Below are positions 8,338 through 16,340 of a DNA stretch of 32,902 nt, piece after piece. Below the pieces are notes generated by a model. That model did no database searches, had not been told where the DNA came from, and worked only from the letters and a program-made list of their open reading frames with translations. How positions within the stretch are numbered: the stretch's first letter is position 1; the number at the start of each line of letters is the position of its first letter. The translations under genes and the position numbers were made by a program. The DNA is from Candidatus Omnitrophota bacterium (lineage in GTDB: Bacteria; Omnitrophota; Gorgyraeia; Gorgyraeales; Gorgyraeaceae), in assembly GCA_030649895.1 (NCBI GenBank), contig JAUSEX010000058.1:1-32902 (forward strand). Reading direction: 5' to 3'.

Positions 8338-8342
8338 TATTT

Positions 8343-10232
8343 ATGTTTGAATCAATTAAAATCTATAAAAGTGAAAAGCTGGATTATAAAGCGCTTGCCG
8401 CTCAATTAGTGGACTATGGCTATGAGAGGCGGGAGATGATTTCTGAAACAGGAGATTTCAGCATGCGAGGCGGCGTAATAGATATTTTCCCGCCTACATA
8501 TGAAGGCCCTGTCAGGATTGAATTATCAGGCAATATTGTGGAATCCATAAGAAGTTACAGCCTGCTTTCTTCGGAAACGCTTGAAGAGCACGCAATGGTT
8601 ATAATCCTTCCCAGGCTAGGCGTTTACCCAAAGAAGAGCAAAAAATATGACCTAGGGGAGAAGATCCCCATAACCTCATTTGTGGATATCCAGGTAAATG
8701 ATTATGTTGTCCATGTGGACCACGGCATAGGCGTATTCAGAGGCTTTAAGAAAATAAAATTCGGCGAAGAGGAAAAAGAAAACATAGTAATAGAATACGC
8801 TAACAGCGACAAGCTTTATGTTCCAATAGATGAGATGCATTTATTGCAGAAATATATTGCGTTTGAGCGCAGGCCGCCCAAGCTTTATAAACTCGGCTCT
8901 AAGATGTGGAAGGCGGTGAAGGAGAGGGTTAAAAAAGGCGTTCATTCCATGGCCTTTGAATTGCTGGAAATAAATGCGATGCGTTCCAAGGTGGAAGGTT
9001 TTCAGTTCTCGAAAGATACGGATTGGCAGGCGCAATTTGAGAGTAATTTTCCTTTTAAAGAGACCCCTGATCAGCTTCGCTCTACAGTTGAAGTAAAAAA
9101 GGATATGGAAGCTAAAAAGCCGATGGACAGGCTTTTGTGCGGAGACGTCGGATACGGCAAGACAGAGGTTGCGCTTCGCGCGGCTTTCAAGGCAGTCATG
9201 GACAATAAGCAGGTGGCGATACTTGTCCCGACCACGCTTCTTGCCGAGCAGCATTTTACGACATTTAAAAACAGGATGAAGGATTTCCCTGTAACAGTGG
9301 AGATGATCAGCCGTTTCAGGACGCGCGGTGAATCGAACAGGATATTAAAGCAGGCGGAAGAAGGCTCTTTGGATATCCTCATAGGCACGCACGCAATACT
9401 CAGGAAAAGTATAAAGTTCAAAGATCTTGGGCTTGTGATAATAGACGAAGAGCAGAGATTCGGGGTAAGGGATAAAGAGAAGCTTAAAAAAATCAGGCTT
9501 ACGGTAGATGTCCTGACTCTCACCGCTACGCCCATACCAAGGACTCTTTATATGTCTTTGATGGGAGTAAAAGACATGTCTATCATAGAAACGCCTCCTC
9601 AGGACAGGCTTCCCGTAGAAGTAGTTGTTTCAGAATACGACGACAATCTTGTAAAGAAGGCGATACTTTTTGAAAAGAAGAGGAATGGCCAGGTATTTTT
9701 TGTGCACAATAGAATAAAAGGTATTGATAAAATAGCCGAGAACCTCTCAGGCCTTGTCCCGGGCGTAAAGGTGGCTTTGGCGCATGGCAGGATGCATTCA
9801 AAAGAATTAGAAGGTATAATGAGAGGATTCATGAAAGGAAGTATTGACGTTTTAGTATCAACGGTTATAATAGAGTCAGGCATTGATATACCTAACGCCA
9901 ATACCCTTATAGTTAACCGCTCGGATATGTTTGGCCTTGCTGATTTGTATCAACTGAAAGGCAGGGTGGGCAGGTTCAAAAATAAGGCGCATGCGTATTT
10001 CTTTGTTCCCAGGGGAAGCGTATTGAGCAGGGAGTCGGAAAGAAGGCTCGATGCGCTGGAAAGGTATAAAGACCTGGGCTCCGGGTTTAAGATAGCGATG
10101 GAAGACCTGGAGATAAGAGGCGCGGGAAATTTGCTGGGTAAAGAACAGCATGGTTATATATCCGCGATAGGCTTTGATTTATATTGCAGGATTTTAAGAG
10201 AGGCGGCAGATGGGCTTAATAAGTTAAAATAA
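8343..10232 (+). CDS. mfd: Minimal transcription-repair coupling factor Mfd (D2-RID-translocase only)
   Basis: Mfd removes RNA polymerase stalled at DNA lesions and recruits UvrA. This version has 629 residues against about 1150 in E. coli. Order: a segment matching the UvrA-binding domain D2 (about 12-95, with SMRGGVIDIFPP), the RNA-polymerase-interacting CarD-like domain (VNDYVVHVDHGIGVFRG, 118-134), then the RecG-like translocase with Walker A GDVGYGKT (267-274), DEEQ (368-371), TATPIPRTL (394-402) and motifs V-VI (VSTVIIESGIDIPNAN, QLKGRVGRF). The TRG-type segment ends at GNLLGKEQHGYISAIGF. Absent are the UvrB-like D1a and D1b, the D3 linker domain and the whole C-terminal D7. A gapless alignment to the E. 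coli UvrA contacts keeps R165 (R42) and R181 (R58) but replaces F185 by S62. No upstream start is possible because argS and an in-frame stop intervene. Confidence 0.9.
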   Translation: MFESIKIYKSEKLDYKALAAQLVDYGYERREMISETGDFSMRGGVIDIFPPTYEGPVRIELSGNIVESIRSYSLLSSETLEEHAMVIILPRLGVYPKKSKKYDLGEKIPITSFVDIQVNDYVVHVDHGIGVFRGFKKIKFGEEEKENIVIEYANSDKLYVPIDEMHLLQKYIAFERRPPKLYKLGSKMWKAVKERVKKGVHSMAFELLEINAMRSKVEGFQFSKDTDWQAQFESNFPFKETPDQLRSTVEVKKDMEAKKPMDRLLCGDVGYGKTEVALRAAFKAVMDNKQVAILVPTTLLAEQHFTTFKNRMKDFPVTVEMISRFRTRGESNRILKQAEEGSLDILIGTHAILRKSIKFKDLGLVIIDEEQRFGVRDKEKLKKIRLTVDVLTLTATPIPRTLYMSLMGVKDMSIIETPPQDRLPVEVVVSEYDDNLVKKAILFEKKRNGQVFFVHNRIKGIDKIAENLSGLVPGVKVALAHGRMHSKELEGIMRGFMKGSIDVLVSTVIIESGIDIPNANTLIVNRSDMFGLADLYQLKGRVGRFKNKAHAYFFVPRGSVLSRESERRLDALERYKDLGSGFKIAMEDLEIRGAGNLLGKEQHGYISAIGFDLYCRILREAADGLNKLK

Positions 10233-10234
10233 GC

Positions 10235-10348
10235 AATAGTGTTCGAGCGGATGTTGTAGCTTATTTAGCAGGCCCGGTCGAGAGCTACTTATAGATTCTT
10301 CTCGACTCTTCTTACATGTTTTGCTCTCGTGACCGCTCAAAGAATATT
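10235..10348 (+). repeat. MITE-like intergenic element, copy B
   Basis: It begins AATAGTGTTCGAGCGGATG and ends GACCGCTCAAAGAATATT; the ends are imperfect inverted repeats. It aligns along its length with the reverse complement of 2671-2787. It fills the gap between mfd and surA and ends one base before the surA ATG, so it supplies the entire upstream region of that gene. Confidence 0.65.
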
Positions 10349-10349
10349 T

Positions 10350-11300
10350 ATGCGAAGAATTAAGATTAGTATAATTTCAATTGTTTTTTTTATGCTTGGT
10401 ACTTTGACGCAGGCAGCTACTATCAACAAATTCGTGGCTATTGTGAATGACGAAGTTGTAACCCAGCAGGATGTAGATCAATTACTGTCGGTATTATACG
10501 CCCAGTACAGCCAGGAATATAAAGGCGATGAACTATTGCAAAAGATGGAAGGGGTTAAAAAGGATATATTGAACCAGATAATAGAGGACAAGCTTGTCCT
10601 CAGCAAGGCGAAAGAACTGGGCATAAAGGTCACTGAATCGGAGATAAACGAAAGGCTGGATTACATCAAAAAAGGATTTTCTTCGGAGCAGGAATTTTAT
10701 AAAACCCTTGAGACCCAGGGCGTTACTATGGCTAATCTGAAAGACAGATACAGGGACCAGATAATGATGAAAAAACTCGTGGATTACGAGGTTAAATCAA
10801 AGATCTCTGTTTTGCCGTCAGAGGTAAGTGAGTATTACGAAAAACACAAAGACGAGTTCAGGGAAGCGGATAAATACAGAGTAAAAAATATACTGGTGAA
10901 GGCAAAAGACGATGTCGGCTTTGAACTGGCAAAGGTAGAGATAGATAATGTTTACGCTAAACTTAAGGAAGGAGAAAACTTTGATGATCTCGCTAGGCAA
11001 TATTCCAAAGGCCCTAACGCGGAAAATGGAGGGGATATGGGATATATTGAAAAAGGCCAGATGCTCGAGGTTTTGGATAAAGTTATATTTAAATTGAAAC
11101 CAGGCGAGTTTTCCGAGCCTGTTAAAAGCGAGATAGGATACCATATTTTTAAGGCAGAAGATATAAAATATGGAAAACAGGCAAGCCTCGAAGAAATGCA
11201 GAAAGATATTCAGATGGTTGTTTTTCAGTATAAATTTAAAGCAATGGTAAGCGAGTGGTTGTCAGGCCTTAAGGAAAAAGCGTATATTTCTATAAAATGA
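10350..11300 (+). CDS. surA: Periplasmic peptidyl-prolyl isomerase / chaperone, SurA-like
   Basis: Exported parvulin-type chaperone for outer-membrane proteins. 316 residues from ATG 10350; a GTG at 10329 would extend it by seven residues but lies inside the dispersed element and would displace the signal peptide. Signal peptide about 1-22 (MRRIKISIISIVFFMLGTLTQA). A SurA N-terminal domain follows (KFVAIVNDEVVTQQDVDQLL), with a helical region to about 165. There is one parvulin domain (about 168-270) with KYRVKNILVKA, FDDLARQYSKGPNAENGGDMG, and EIGYHIFKAEDI. E. coli SurA has two parvulin domains, so this is the single-domain form. pdxA overlaps its stop by four bases; surA-pdxA-rsmA is also the E. 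coli order, supporting the surA name. Confidence 0.85.
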   Translation: MRRIKISIISIVFFMLGTLTQAATINKFVAIVNDEVVTQQDVDQLLSVLYAQYSQEYKGDELLQKMEGVKKDILNQIIEDKLVLSKAKELGIKVTESEINERLDYIKKGFSSEQEFYKTLETQGVTMANLKDRYRDQIMMKKLVDYEVKSKISVLPSEVSEYYEKHKDEFREADKYRVKNILVKAKDDVGFELAKVEIDNVYAKLKEGENFDDLARQYSKGPNAENGGDMGYIEKGQMLEVLDKVIFKLKPGEFSEPVKSEIGYHIFKAEDIKYGKQASLEEMQKDIQMVVFQYKFKAMVSEWLSGLKEKAYISIK

Positions 11301-12133
11301 TCAAGCCTACCGCAATAATTACCGCAGGAGATCCCAAAGGCATAGGCCCGGAGATTACAAGGAAAGCGCTGGAGGATCCAGGAATAAAACGCCTGGCGGA
11401 TTTCTTTGTAATAGAGCCGGAGAGCGAAACCGGTTTTGACGCAATCGAAAAAGCCGTTAAGATCTTAAAAAAGCGAAAAGCATGCGCCCTGGTAACGGCC
11501 CCTGTAAATAAAGGAGCGATAAATAGATCCGGAGTACCTTTTCAGGGCCATACCGAATACCTGGCGGAAGTCACCGGTACGAAAAAATTTGCAATGATGC
11601 TTTGCGGCGGCCCGCTGAAGGTTACAACCGTTACCCGTCACGTGCCTTTAAAAAAAATTTCTAATATTCTCACGCAGGAAAAAATAATAGACGCCGCGAA
11701 ATTAACGGACTTCGCCTTGAAGAAGTATTTTGGGATTAAGAAGCCCAGGATAGGAATATGCGCATTAAATCCGCATTGTGGAGAAGGCGGAAAGATCGGC
11801 AGCGAAGAGCAGGATATAATTATACCAGCTATTAGAAAAATCAGGCGTTTTGCGCCTGGGGCCATGGGCCCGATTTCCGGAGACGTTATTTTTTATAAGG
11901 CTTTTCATGGAAAATTCGACGCTGTTATTTCAATGTATCACGATCAAGGCCTTGGGCCGTTAAAGATGGTGGCTTTCGAAAAAGGCGTGAACGTTACATT
12001 AGGACTTCCTTTTATCCGCACGTCTCCCGATCACGGCACAGCCTACGACATTGCAGGCAAAGACATTGCTGACCCAAGTTCCATGAAAGAAGCGATAAAG
12101 CTCGCTGTGAGGATGTGCCTTGAAAACAATTAA
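11297..12133 (+). CDS. pdxA: 4-hydroxythreonine-4-phosphate dehydrogenase, shortened
   Basis: NAD-dependent step of pyridoxal phosphate synthesis (DXP-dependent route). Visible: GDPKGIGPEI (about 11-20), the substrate/metal motif FQGHTEYLAE, NPHCGEGGKIGSEEQD, and MYHDQGLGPLKM, giving the three metal-ligand histidines (GHTE, NPHCGE, YHDQ). TLGLPFIRTSPDHGTA is the usual C-terminal block. Length is 278 against about 330. About 45 residues are missing near the N-terminus: after IGPEITRKALEDPGIK the sequence reaches LVTAPVNKG far sooner than in E. coli. The frame is intact and catalytic motifs are complete, so activity is likely. The ATG overlaps the surA stop by four bases (ATGA), indicating coupling. 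Confidence 0.92.
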   Translation: MIKPTAIITAGDPKGIGPEITRKALEDPGIKRLADFFVIEPESETGFDAIEKAVKILKKRKACALVTAPVNKGAINRSGVPFQGHTEYLAEVTGTKKFAMMLCGGPLKVTTVTRHVPLKKISNILTQEKIIDAAKLTDFALKKYFGIKKPRIGICALNPHCGEGGKIGSEEQDIIIPAIRKIRRFAPGAMGPISGDVIFYKAFHGKFDAVISMYHDQGLGPLKMVAFEKGVNVTLGLPFIRTSPDHGTAYDIAGKDIADPSSMKEAIKLAVRMCLENN

Positions 12134-12207
12134 TATTGTCCCAGCGAGCCTGCGCTTTTATCTTCTCGACAAGCTCGAAGAATAAAAGCGCAGGCAAGTC
12201 GAGAGCT
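12132..12207 (+). repeat. MITE-like family relative (copy D) with long hairpin
   Basis: It begins AATATTGTCCCAGCGAG, like the terminal repeat of copies A and B. It carries a perfect 14-bp inverted repeat GCCTGCGCTTTTAT (12148-12161) / ATAAAAGCGCAGGC (12182-12195), which can extend through CTTC/GAAG, and ends with GTCGAGAGCTA, also present in copy B at 10277. There is no T-run, so it is not a classic terminator. It lies between pdxA and rsmA and could act as an mRNA processing or stabilising hairpin. Confidence 0.6.
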
Positions 12208-13068
12208 ATGTTAAAATTAAATGAAGTTAAATCCATCCTCCGGGAATATAACATCCGCCCCAGTAAACGACTTGGCCAGAATTTTCTAATAGACCAGAAT
12301 ATTAAGAATAAAATAATTGAAGCTGTTGAACTGGACAGCGAAGATACGGTGCTTGAAATAGGGCCTGGCCTGGGCGCGTTGACGCAAGATTTATGCATAA
12401 AAGCGAAAAAAGTCATAGCCGTAGAAAAAGATAAGCGATTGTACGATTTTTTGCTAAACAAAATGGATATTTTATCCGTTCGCCGATCGGAATTAGAACT
12501 AATAAACGGCGACATATTAAAGTACCAATTTAAAGATATTTCTTCTAAATTAGTTGTTGTTGGAAACCTTCCGTATTCAATATCCAGCCCAATCCTTAAT
12601 CATATTATAAATAATAGGGGTCACGTAAAGTCTATTTATATCACTGTTCAAGCGGAATTCGGAGAAAGGCTTGTCGCATTGCCCGGATCAAAGGATTGCA
12701 GCTCTTTGTCTTGTTACGCCCAATTTTACGGAGACCCGAAGATTTTATTTAAAATCCCGAGAGGCGTATTTTTACCTACCCCTGAAGTTGACTCAAGTTT
12801 TTTAAATATAAACTTTGAGAAGCAGATAGACGAGTCCATTGACCAGGAAATGCTTTTTAAAATAATACGCTCATCTTTTGAGAAACGCAGGAAAACCATT
12901 CTTAATTCCCTGTCCTCTTCCGGCATATTTAAATCAAAAAAAGATGCGCTTATCTGCCTGACAAGGGCCGATATCCTACCTGCCCGAAGGCCGGAAACCA
13001 TATCATTGCAGGAATTTATAAACTTATCGCGCCAGCTAGCATTGCAATCTGACAATAGTAAGGCGTAA
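12208..13068 (+). CDS. rsmA: 16S rRNA (adenine1518/1519-N6)-dimethyltransferase
   Basis: KsgA/RsmA dimethylates two adenines in the 3'-terminal hairpin of 16S rRNA. 286 residues from ATG 12208 (MLKLNEVKSIL). A start at 12136 is open but would encode 24 residues across the hairpin element, with no match to the family, and is rejected. Motifs: KRLGQNFLIDQNI (about 20-32), SAM-binding VLEIGPGLGALTQD (about 48-61), the catalytic NLPY within VGNLPYSISSPIL, and a C-terminal helical domain with FEKRRKTILNSL. It follows pdxA as in the E. coli surA-pdxA-rsmA operon, but is separated by the 75-bp repeat. Confidence 0.94.
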   Translation: MLKLNEVKSILREYNIRPSKRLGQNFLIDQNIKNKIIEAVELDSEDTVLEIGPGLGALTQDLCIKAKKVIAVEKDKRLYDFLLNKMDILSVRRSELELINGDILKYQFKDISSKLVVVGNLPYSISSPILNHIINNRGHVKSIYITVQAEFGERLVALPGSKDCSSLSCYAQFYGDPKILFKIPRGVFLPTPEVDSSFLNINFEKQIDESIDQEMLFKIIRSSFEKRRKTILNSLSSSGIFKSKKDALICLTRADILPARRPETISLQEFINLSRQLALQSDNSKA

Positions 13069-13080
13069 AGTTGTTTAGCG

Positions 13081-13109
13081 TTGACAATAAGCTATATATA
13101 TGCTATTTT
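13081..13109 (+). promoter_or_regulatory. Candidate sigma70 promoter of the gatCAB cluster
   Basis: TTGACA at 13081-13086, a 17-bp spacer and TATTTT at 13104-13109 (four of six). The start would be near 13116, about four bases before the gatC ATG at 13120. No Shine-Dalgarno sequence is present, so this is a second case of a near-leaderless transcript after lpdA. Confidence 0.5.
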
Positions 13110-13119
13110 AATCTAAATT

Positions 13120-13416
13120 ATGGCTATAAATAAAGATACTGTCAAATATACGGCTAATCTTGCAAGGATAGAGCTGTCTGATGAGGAATTGGACCAATTT
13201 ACAGGGCAACTTGATAGGATTTTAGCTTATGTAGATAAGCTAGATACGCTGAAAGCCGATGATCTTAAACCCACAAGCCACGTCCTGAAGATGAAAAATG
13301 TTTACAGGGAAGATGTTGTTAAAAGTTCGCTTTCAGCTTCCGATGCTATAAAGAACGCCCCTCTTGCGGAAAATAATTTATTTAAAGTACCTAAGATCAT
13401 AGATATAGAGGCATGA
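13120..13416 (+). CDS. gatC: Asp/Glu-tRNA amidotransferase subunit C
   Basis: Small subunit of the GatCAB complex, which converts Glu-tRNA(Gln) and/or Asp-tRNA(Asn) to the amide form. 98 residues, the usual size, with the family features [15 protein letters not shown] (about 9-23), [11 protein letters not shown], and [19 protein letters not shown], plus the C-terminal FKVPKII. GatC wraps around GatA and stabilises the complex. The ATG is a few bases after the candidate promoter. Its stop overlaps the gatA start by four bases. The order gatC-gatA-gatB is the common bacterial operon. Confidence 0.93.
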   Translation: MAINKDTVKYTANLARIELSDEELDQFTGQLDRILAYVDKLDTLKADDLKPTSHVLKMKNVYREDVVKSSLSASDAIKNAPLAENNLFKVPKIIDIEA

Positions 13417-14864
13417 TGGAACTGAATACCCTCACTGCGCATAATCTGGCGGATCTTTTAAAAAAAGGCGATATCAGCCCTATAGATATATGCAATAATA
13501 TCATTGATAAAATAGAGAAGACAGAGAATAAACTGTGCGCCCTGGCGCATTTTGATAAAGAAAAGGCCCTGGAAAGGTGCGGAAATCTCGATAAAGCTGC
13601 TGAAAAAAATCTTCTATGGGGCATTCCTTTTTTTATAAAAGATAATATCTGCGTTAAAGACGAGCTTACCACTTGTTCTTCAAGAATTCTTAAAAATTTC
13701 AAACCTCCTTACAATGCTACCGTAATAGGCAAGCTTACGGATCTCGGCGCAGTACTGATGGGCAAAACAAATATGGATGAGTTTGCTTTCGGTTCTTCTA
13801 CCGAGACGTCTTGTTATGGCCCTACCAGGAACCCCTGGGACACGGAAAGAATCCCGGGAGGCTCATCAGGAGGGTCTGCCGCAGCTGTGGCAGGAGATGA
13901 GGCGATATTCGCGCTTGGGTCAGATACAGGCGGATCAATAAGGCAGCCAGCCAGCCTTTGCGGGGTAGTGGGGCTTAAGCCTACATACGGAAGGGTTTCC
14001 AGATACGGCCTTATAGCGTTTGCCTCTTCCCTGGATCAGATAGGCCCGATCACGAAAGATGTAGAAGACGCAGCTATTTTATTAAAAGCTATATCAGGGC
14101 ACGATGAAATGGATTCAACCTCTGCTGACGTGCTTGTTCCGGATTACCTGTCCGGTATGAAAAAAAGCGTAAAAGGATTAAAGATTGGCGTTCCAAAAGA
14201 ATATTTTATTGAAGGCATGGATAAAGAAGTGAAAGATTCTCTCAAGATTGCCATAGACAAGCTGGAAAAATTAGGAGCTGTCTGTGAAGATATGAGCTTA
14301 CCTCATACGGAATACGCGGTAAGCGTGTACTATTTAGTTGCAACAGCTGAGGCTAGTTCGAACCTCGCAAGGTTTGACGGGGTTCAATACGGCCTTAGGG
14401 CGGATAATGTAAAGTCGATGATGGATATGTACAAGAAGACGCGCAAAGAAGGGTTCGGGGATGAGGCAAAACGCAGGATTATCCTCGGGACGTTCGCTCT
14501 TTCAAGCGGCTATTACGACGCTTATTATGCAAAGGCGTTAAAAGTCAGGACGCTGATAAAGACGGATTTTGACGAGGCGTTTCAAAAATTTGACGCCATA
14601 GTTACGCCTACTTCTCCCACAGCCGCTTTTAAAATAGGGGAGAAGACAAGGGATCCTCTTACCATGTATCTTTCGGATATATTTACAATTTCTGCGAATC
14701 TGGCAGGTATCCCGGGTATATCTATACCATGCGGGTTTACAAAAAATAATCTCCCGATAGGGCTTCAGATACTGGGAAAACCTTTTGACGAAGAGATGAT
14801 TTTAAGAATAGCGTACAATTACGAACAGAATACAGACTGGCACAAACGAAAACCAAAATTATAA
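13413..14864 (+). CDS. gatA: Asp/Glu-tRNA amidotransferase subunit A (amidase)
   Basis: Amidase-signature subunit that releases ammonia from glutamine for GatB. 483 residues, normal length. The Ser-cisSer-Lys triad is visible: Lys in [15 protein letters not shown] (about 111-125), the Gly/Ser-rich loop [16 protein letters not shown] (about 147-162) and the nucleophile region [15 protein letters not shown] (about 169-183) followed by [14 protein letters not shown]. The C-terminal block [16 protein letters not shown] is also typical. Two consecutive ATGs (13413, 13416) are possible starts; the first overlaps the gatC stop as ATGA. It acts in the cytosol with gatC and gatB. Confidence 0.95.
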   Translation: MMELNTLTAHNLADLLKKGDISPIDICNNIIDKIEKTENKLCALAHFDKEKALERCGNLDKAAEKNLLWGIPFFIKDNICVKDELTTCSSRILKNFKPPYNATVIGKLTDLGAVLMGKTNMDEFAFGSSTETSCYGPTRNPWDTERIPGGSSGGSAAAVAGDEAIFALGSDTGGSIRQPASLCGVVGLKPTYGRVSRYGLIAFASSLDQIGPITKDVEDAAILLKAISGHDEMDSTSADVLVPDYLSGMKKSVKGLKIGVPKEYFIEGMDKEVKDSLKIAIDKLEKLGAVCEDMSLPHTEYAVSVYYLVATAEASSNLARFDGVQYGLRADNVKSMMDMYKKTRKEGFGDEAKRRIILGTFALSSGYYDAYYAKALKVRTLIKTDFDEAFQKFDAIVTPTSPTAAFKIGEKTRDPLTMYLSDIFTISANLAGIPGISIPCGFTKNNLPIGLQILGKPFDEEMILRIAYNYEQNTDWHKRKPKL

Positions 14865-14865
14865 T

Positions 14866-14890
14866 CTATCCCGTTCTCCGATCGGGATAG
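14866..14890. terminator. Hairpin between gatA and gatB
   Basis: CTATCCCG (14866-14873) and CGGGATAG (14883-14890) form a perfect 8-bp stem with a 9-base loop directly after the gatA stop. There is no T-run, so it is more likely an internal mRNA stem or attenuating structure than a full terminator. Confidence 0.4.
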
Positions 14891-14909
14891 GTCCAGCGGG
14901 ATCAATAAT

Positions 14910-16340
14910 ATGTCATACGAAATTGTAATCGGGTTAGAGGTTCACCTCCAGCTGAACACCAAGAGCAAAGTATTTTGCGGTTGCAGCACGGATTTTGGCT
15001 CTGCGCCCAACACCCAGACTTGTCCAGTGTGCCTTGGTTTTCCAGGGAGTTTACCTGTTTTAAACAGGCTTTCACTTGAACTTGGGGCAAGGGTTGCGAT
15101 TGCCTTAAATTGCCAGATCGCAAAAGAAATACGGTTTGACAGAAAAAATTATTTTTATCCGGATCTCCCGAAGGATTACCAGATTTCCCAGTTTGACCAG
15201 CCATTAGCCCAGCGCGGCGTATTAAATATTATTACAGATGAAGCAGAAAAAAAGATAAGGATAAGAAGGGTTCATCTGGAAGAAGATACTGGAAAGCTTT
15301 TTCATCAAAAGGACTCCAGCCTGATTGATTTTAACAGGTCAGGGATACCGTTGTTGGAAATAGTAAGCGAGCCGGATATGAATTCTCCGGAAGAGGCGTA
15401 TTTATATCTTACGGCTTTAAAGTCAGTGTTGGAATACCTGGATGTTTCTGACTGCAATATGGAAGAAGGCAGCCTTAGATGCGATGCGAATATATCTATA
15501 AGAAAAAAAGGCGACAAGGAGCTGGGAACGAAAACAGAGATAAAAAATATGAATTCATTTAAAGGCGTTAAGGCCGCGCTCGAATATGAATCGAAGCGCC
15601 AGATAGATTTACTGGAAGACGGGAAAAGAATTATCCAGGAAACCAGGCTTTATAATGTGGAAAGATGCATTACAGAGCCGATGAGGTCAAAGGAAGAGGC
15701 TCACGATTACAGGTATTTCCCGGAACCGGACCTTGTGCCTTTTTATTTTAAGGAAGATTTTTTAAGGGATATCGAGAAAGGCATACCTGAGCTTCCGGAA
15801 CCGAAAAGGAATAGATTTATAAAAGATTACCAGCTTTCAAATTACGACGCCGCCGTGATTGTTTCCGATAAAGATACCGCGGATTATTTTGAGAAATGCG
15901 CCAGGCTGCATGGTAATCCTAAAACAGTCGCTAATTGGCTTATGGGGGATATCTCTGCGTATATGAAAGAGAATGGCATAGTAATAAAAAATTTAAACTT
16001 GAAACCGGAGCGCCTCTCGGGTATGCTTAGAATGATCGATAGCGGGGTTATTACCGGGAAGATTGCTAAAACGCTTTTAATAGAAATTATCAAGACAGGC
16101 ACCGATCCCGAAGAACTGGTTAAAGAGAAAGGACTTGAGCAGATTTCCGATATAAATTTATTAGAAAATGCCGTAGACGAAGCAGTTGCTGAAAATCAAA
16201 AATCTGTGGTTGATTTTAAAAATGGAAAAGATAACGCTGTAATGTTTCTTGTAGGAAGGGTGATGCAAAAGACAAAAGGAAGAGCGAACCCGAATAAAGT
16301 AAATGAGATGCTGAGGGAAAAACTGAAAGGGGCAAAATGA
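14910..16340 (+). CDS. gatB: Asp/Glu-tRNA amidotransferase subunit B
   Basis: The subunit that binds the misacylated tRNA, activates its side chain with ATP and amidates it. 476 residues, normal. N-terminal EIVIGLEVHLQLNTKSKVFCGC (about 4-25), a CPVCLGFPGSLPVLN segment, KNYFYPDLPKDYQISQF, then RVHLEEDTGKL and the DFNRSGIPLLEIVSEPD and ALEY blocks typical of the catalytic cradle. Two Cys pairs (CGC near 23-25 and CPVC near 41-44) match the zinc site known in part of the family. The C-terminal YqeY-like tail domain ends LVGRVMQKTKGRANPNKV. The ctpA start overlaps its stop by four bases. Confidence 0.95.
   Translation: MSYEIVIGLEVHLQLNTKSKVFCGCSTDFGSAPNTQTCPVCLGFPGSLPVLNRLSLELGARVAIALNCQIAKEIRFDRKNYFYPDLPKDYQISQFDQPLAQRGVLNIITDEAEKKIRIRRVHLEEDTGKLFHQKDSSLIDFNRSGIPLLEIVSEPDMNSPEEAYLYLTALKSVLEYLDVSDCNMEEGSLRCDANISIRKKGDKELGTKTEIKNMNSFKGVKAALEYESKRQIDLLEDGKRIIQETRLYNVERCITEPMRSKEEAHDYRYFPEPDLVPFYFKEDFLRDIEKGIPELPEPKRNRFIKDYQLSNYDAAVIVSDKDTADYFEKCARLHGNPKTVANWLMGDISAYMKENGIVIKNLNLKPERLSGMLRMIDSGVITGKIAKTLLIEIIKTGTDPEELVKEKGLEQISDINLLENAVDEAVAENQKSVVDFKNGKDNAVMFLVGRVMQKTKGRANPNKVNEMLREKLKGAK

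Noticed and set aside
8285-8342. Missing N-terminal domains of Mfd encoded upstream by frameshift
   Set aside because: Only 58 bp lie between argS and mfd and they are filled by a heptamer element with an in-frame stop.
12136-12207. Upstream start of rsmA giving 24 extra residues
   Set aside because: The extension is translated from a perfect hairpin of the dispersed element and has no family match; ATG 12208 gives the usual KsgA N-terminus.
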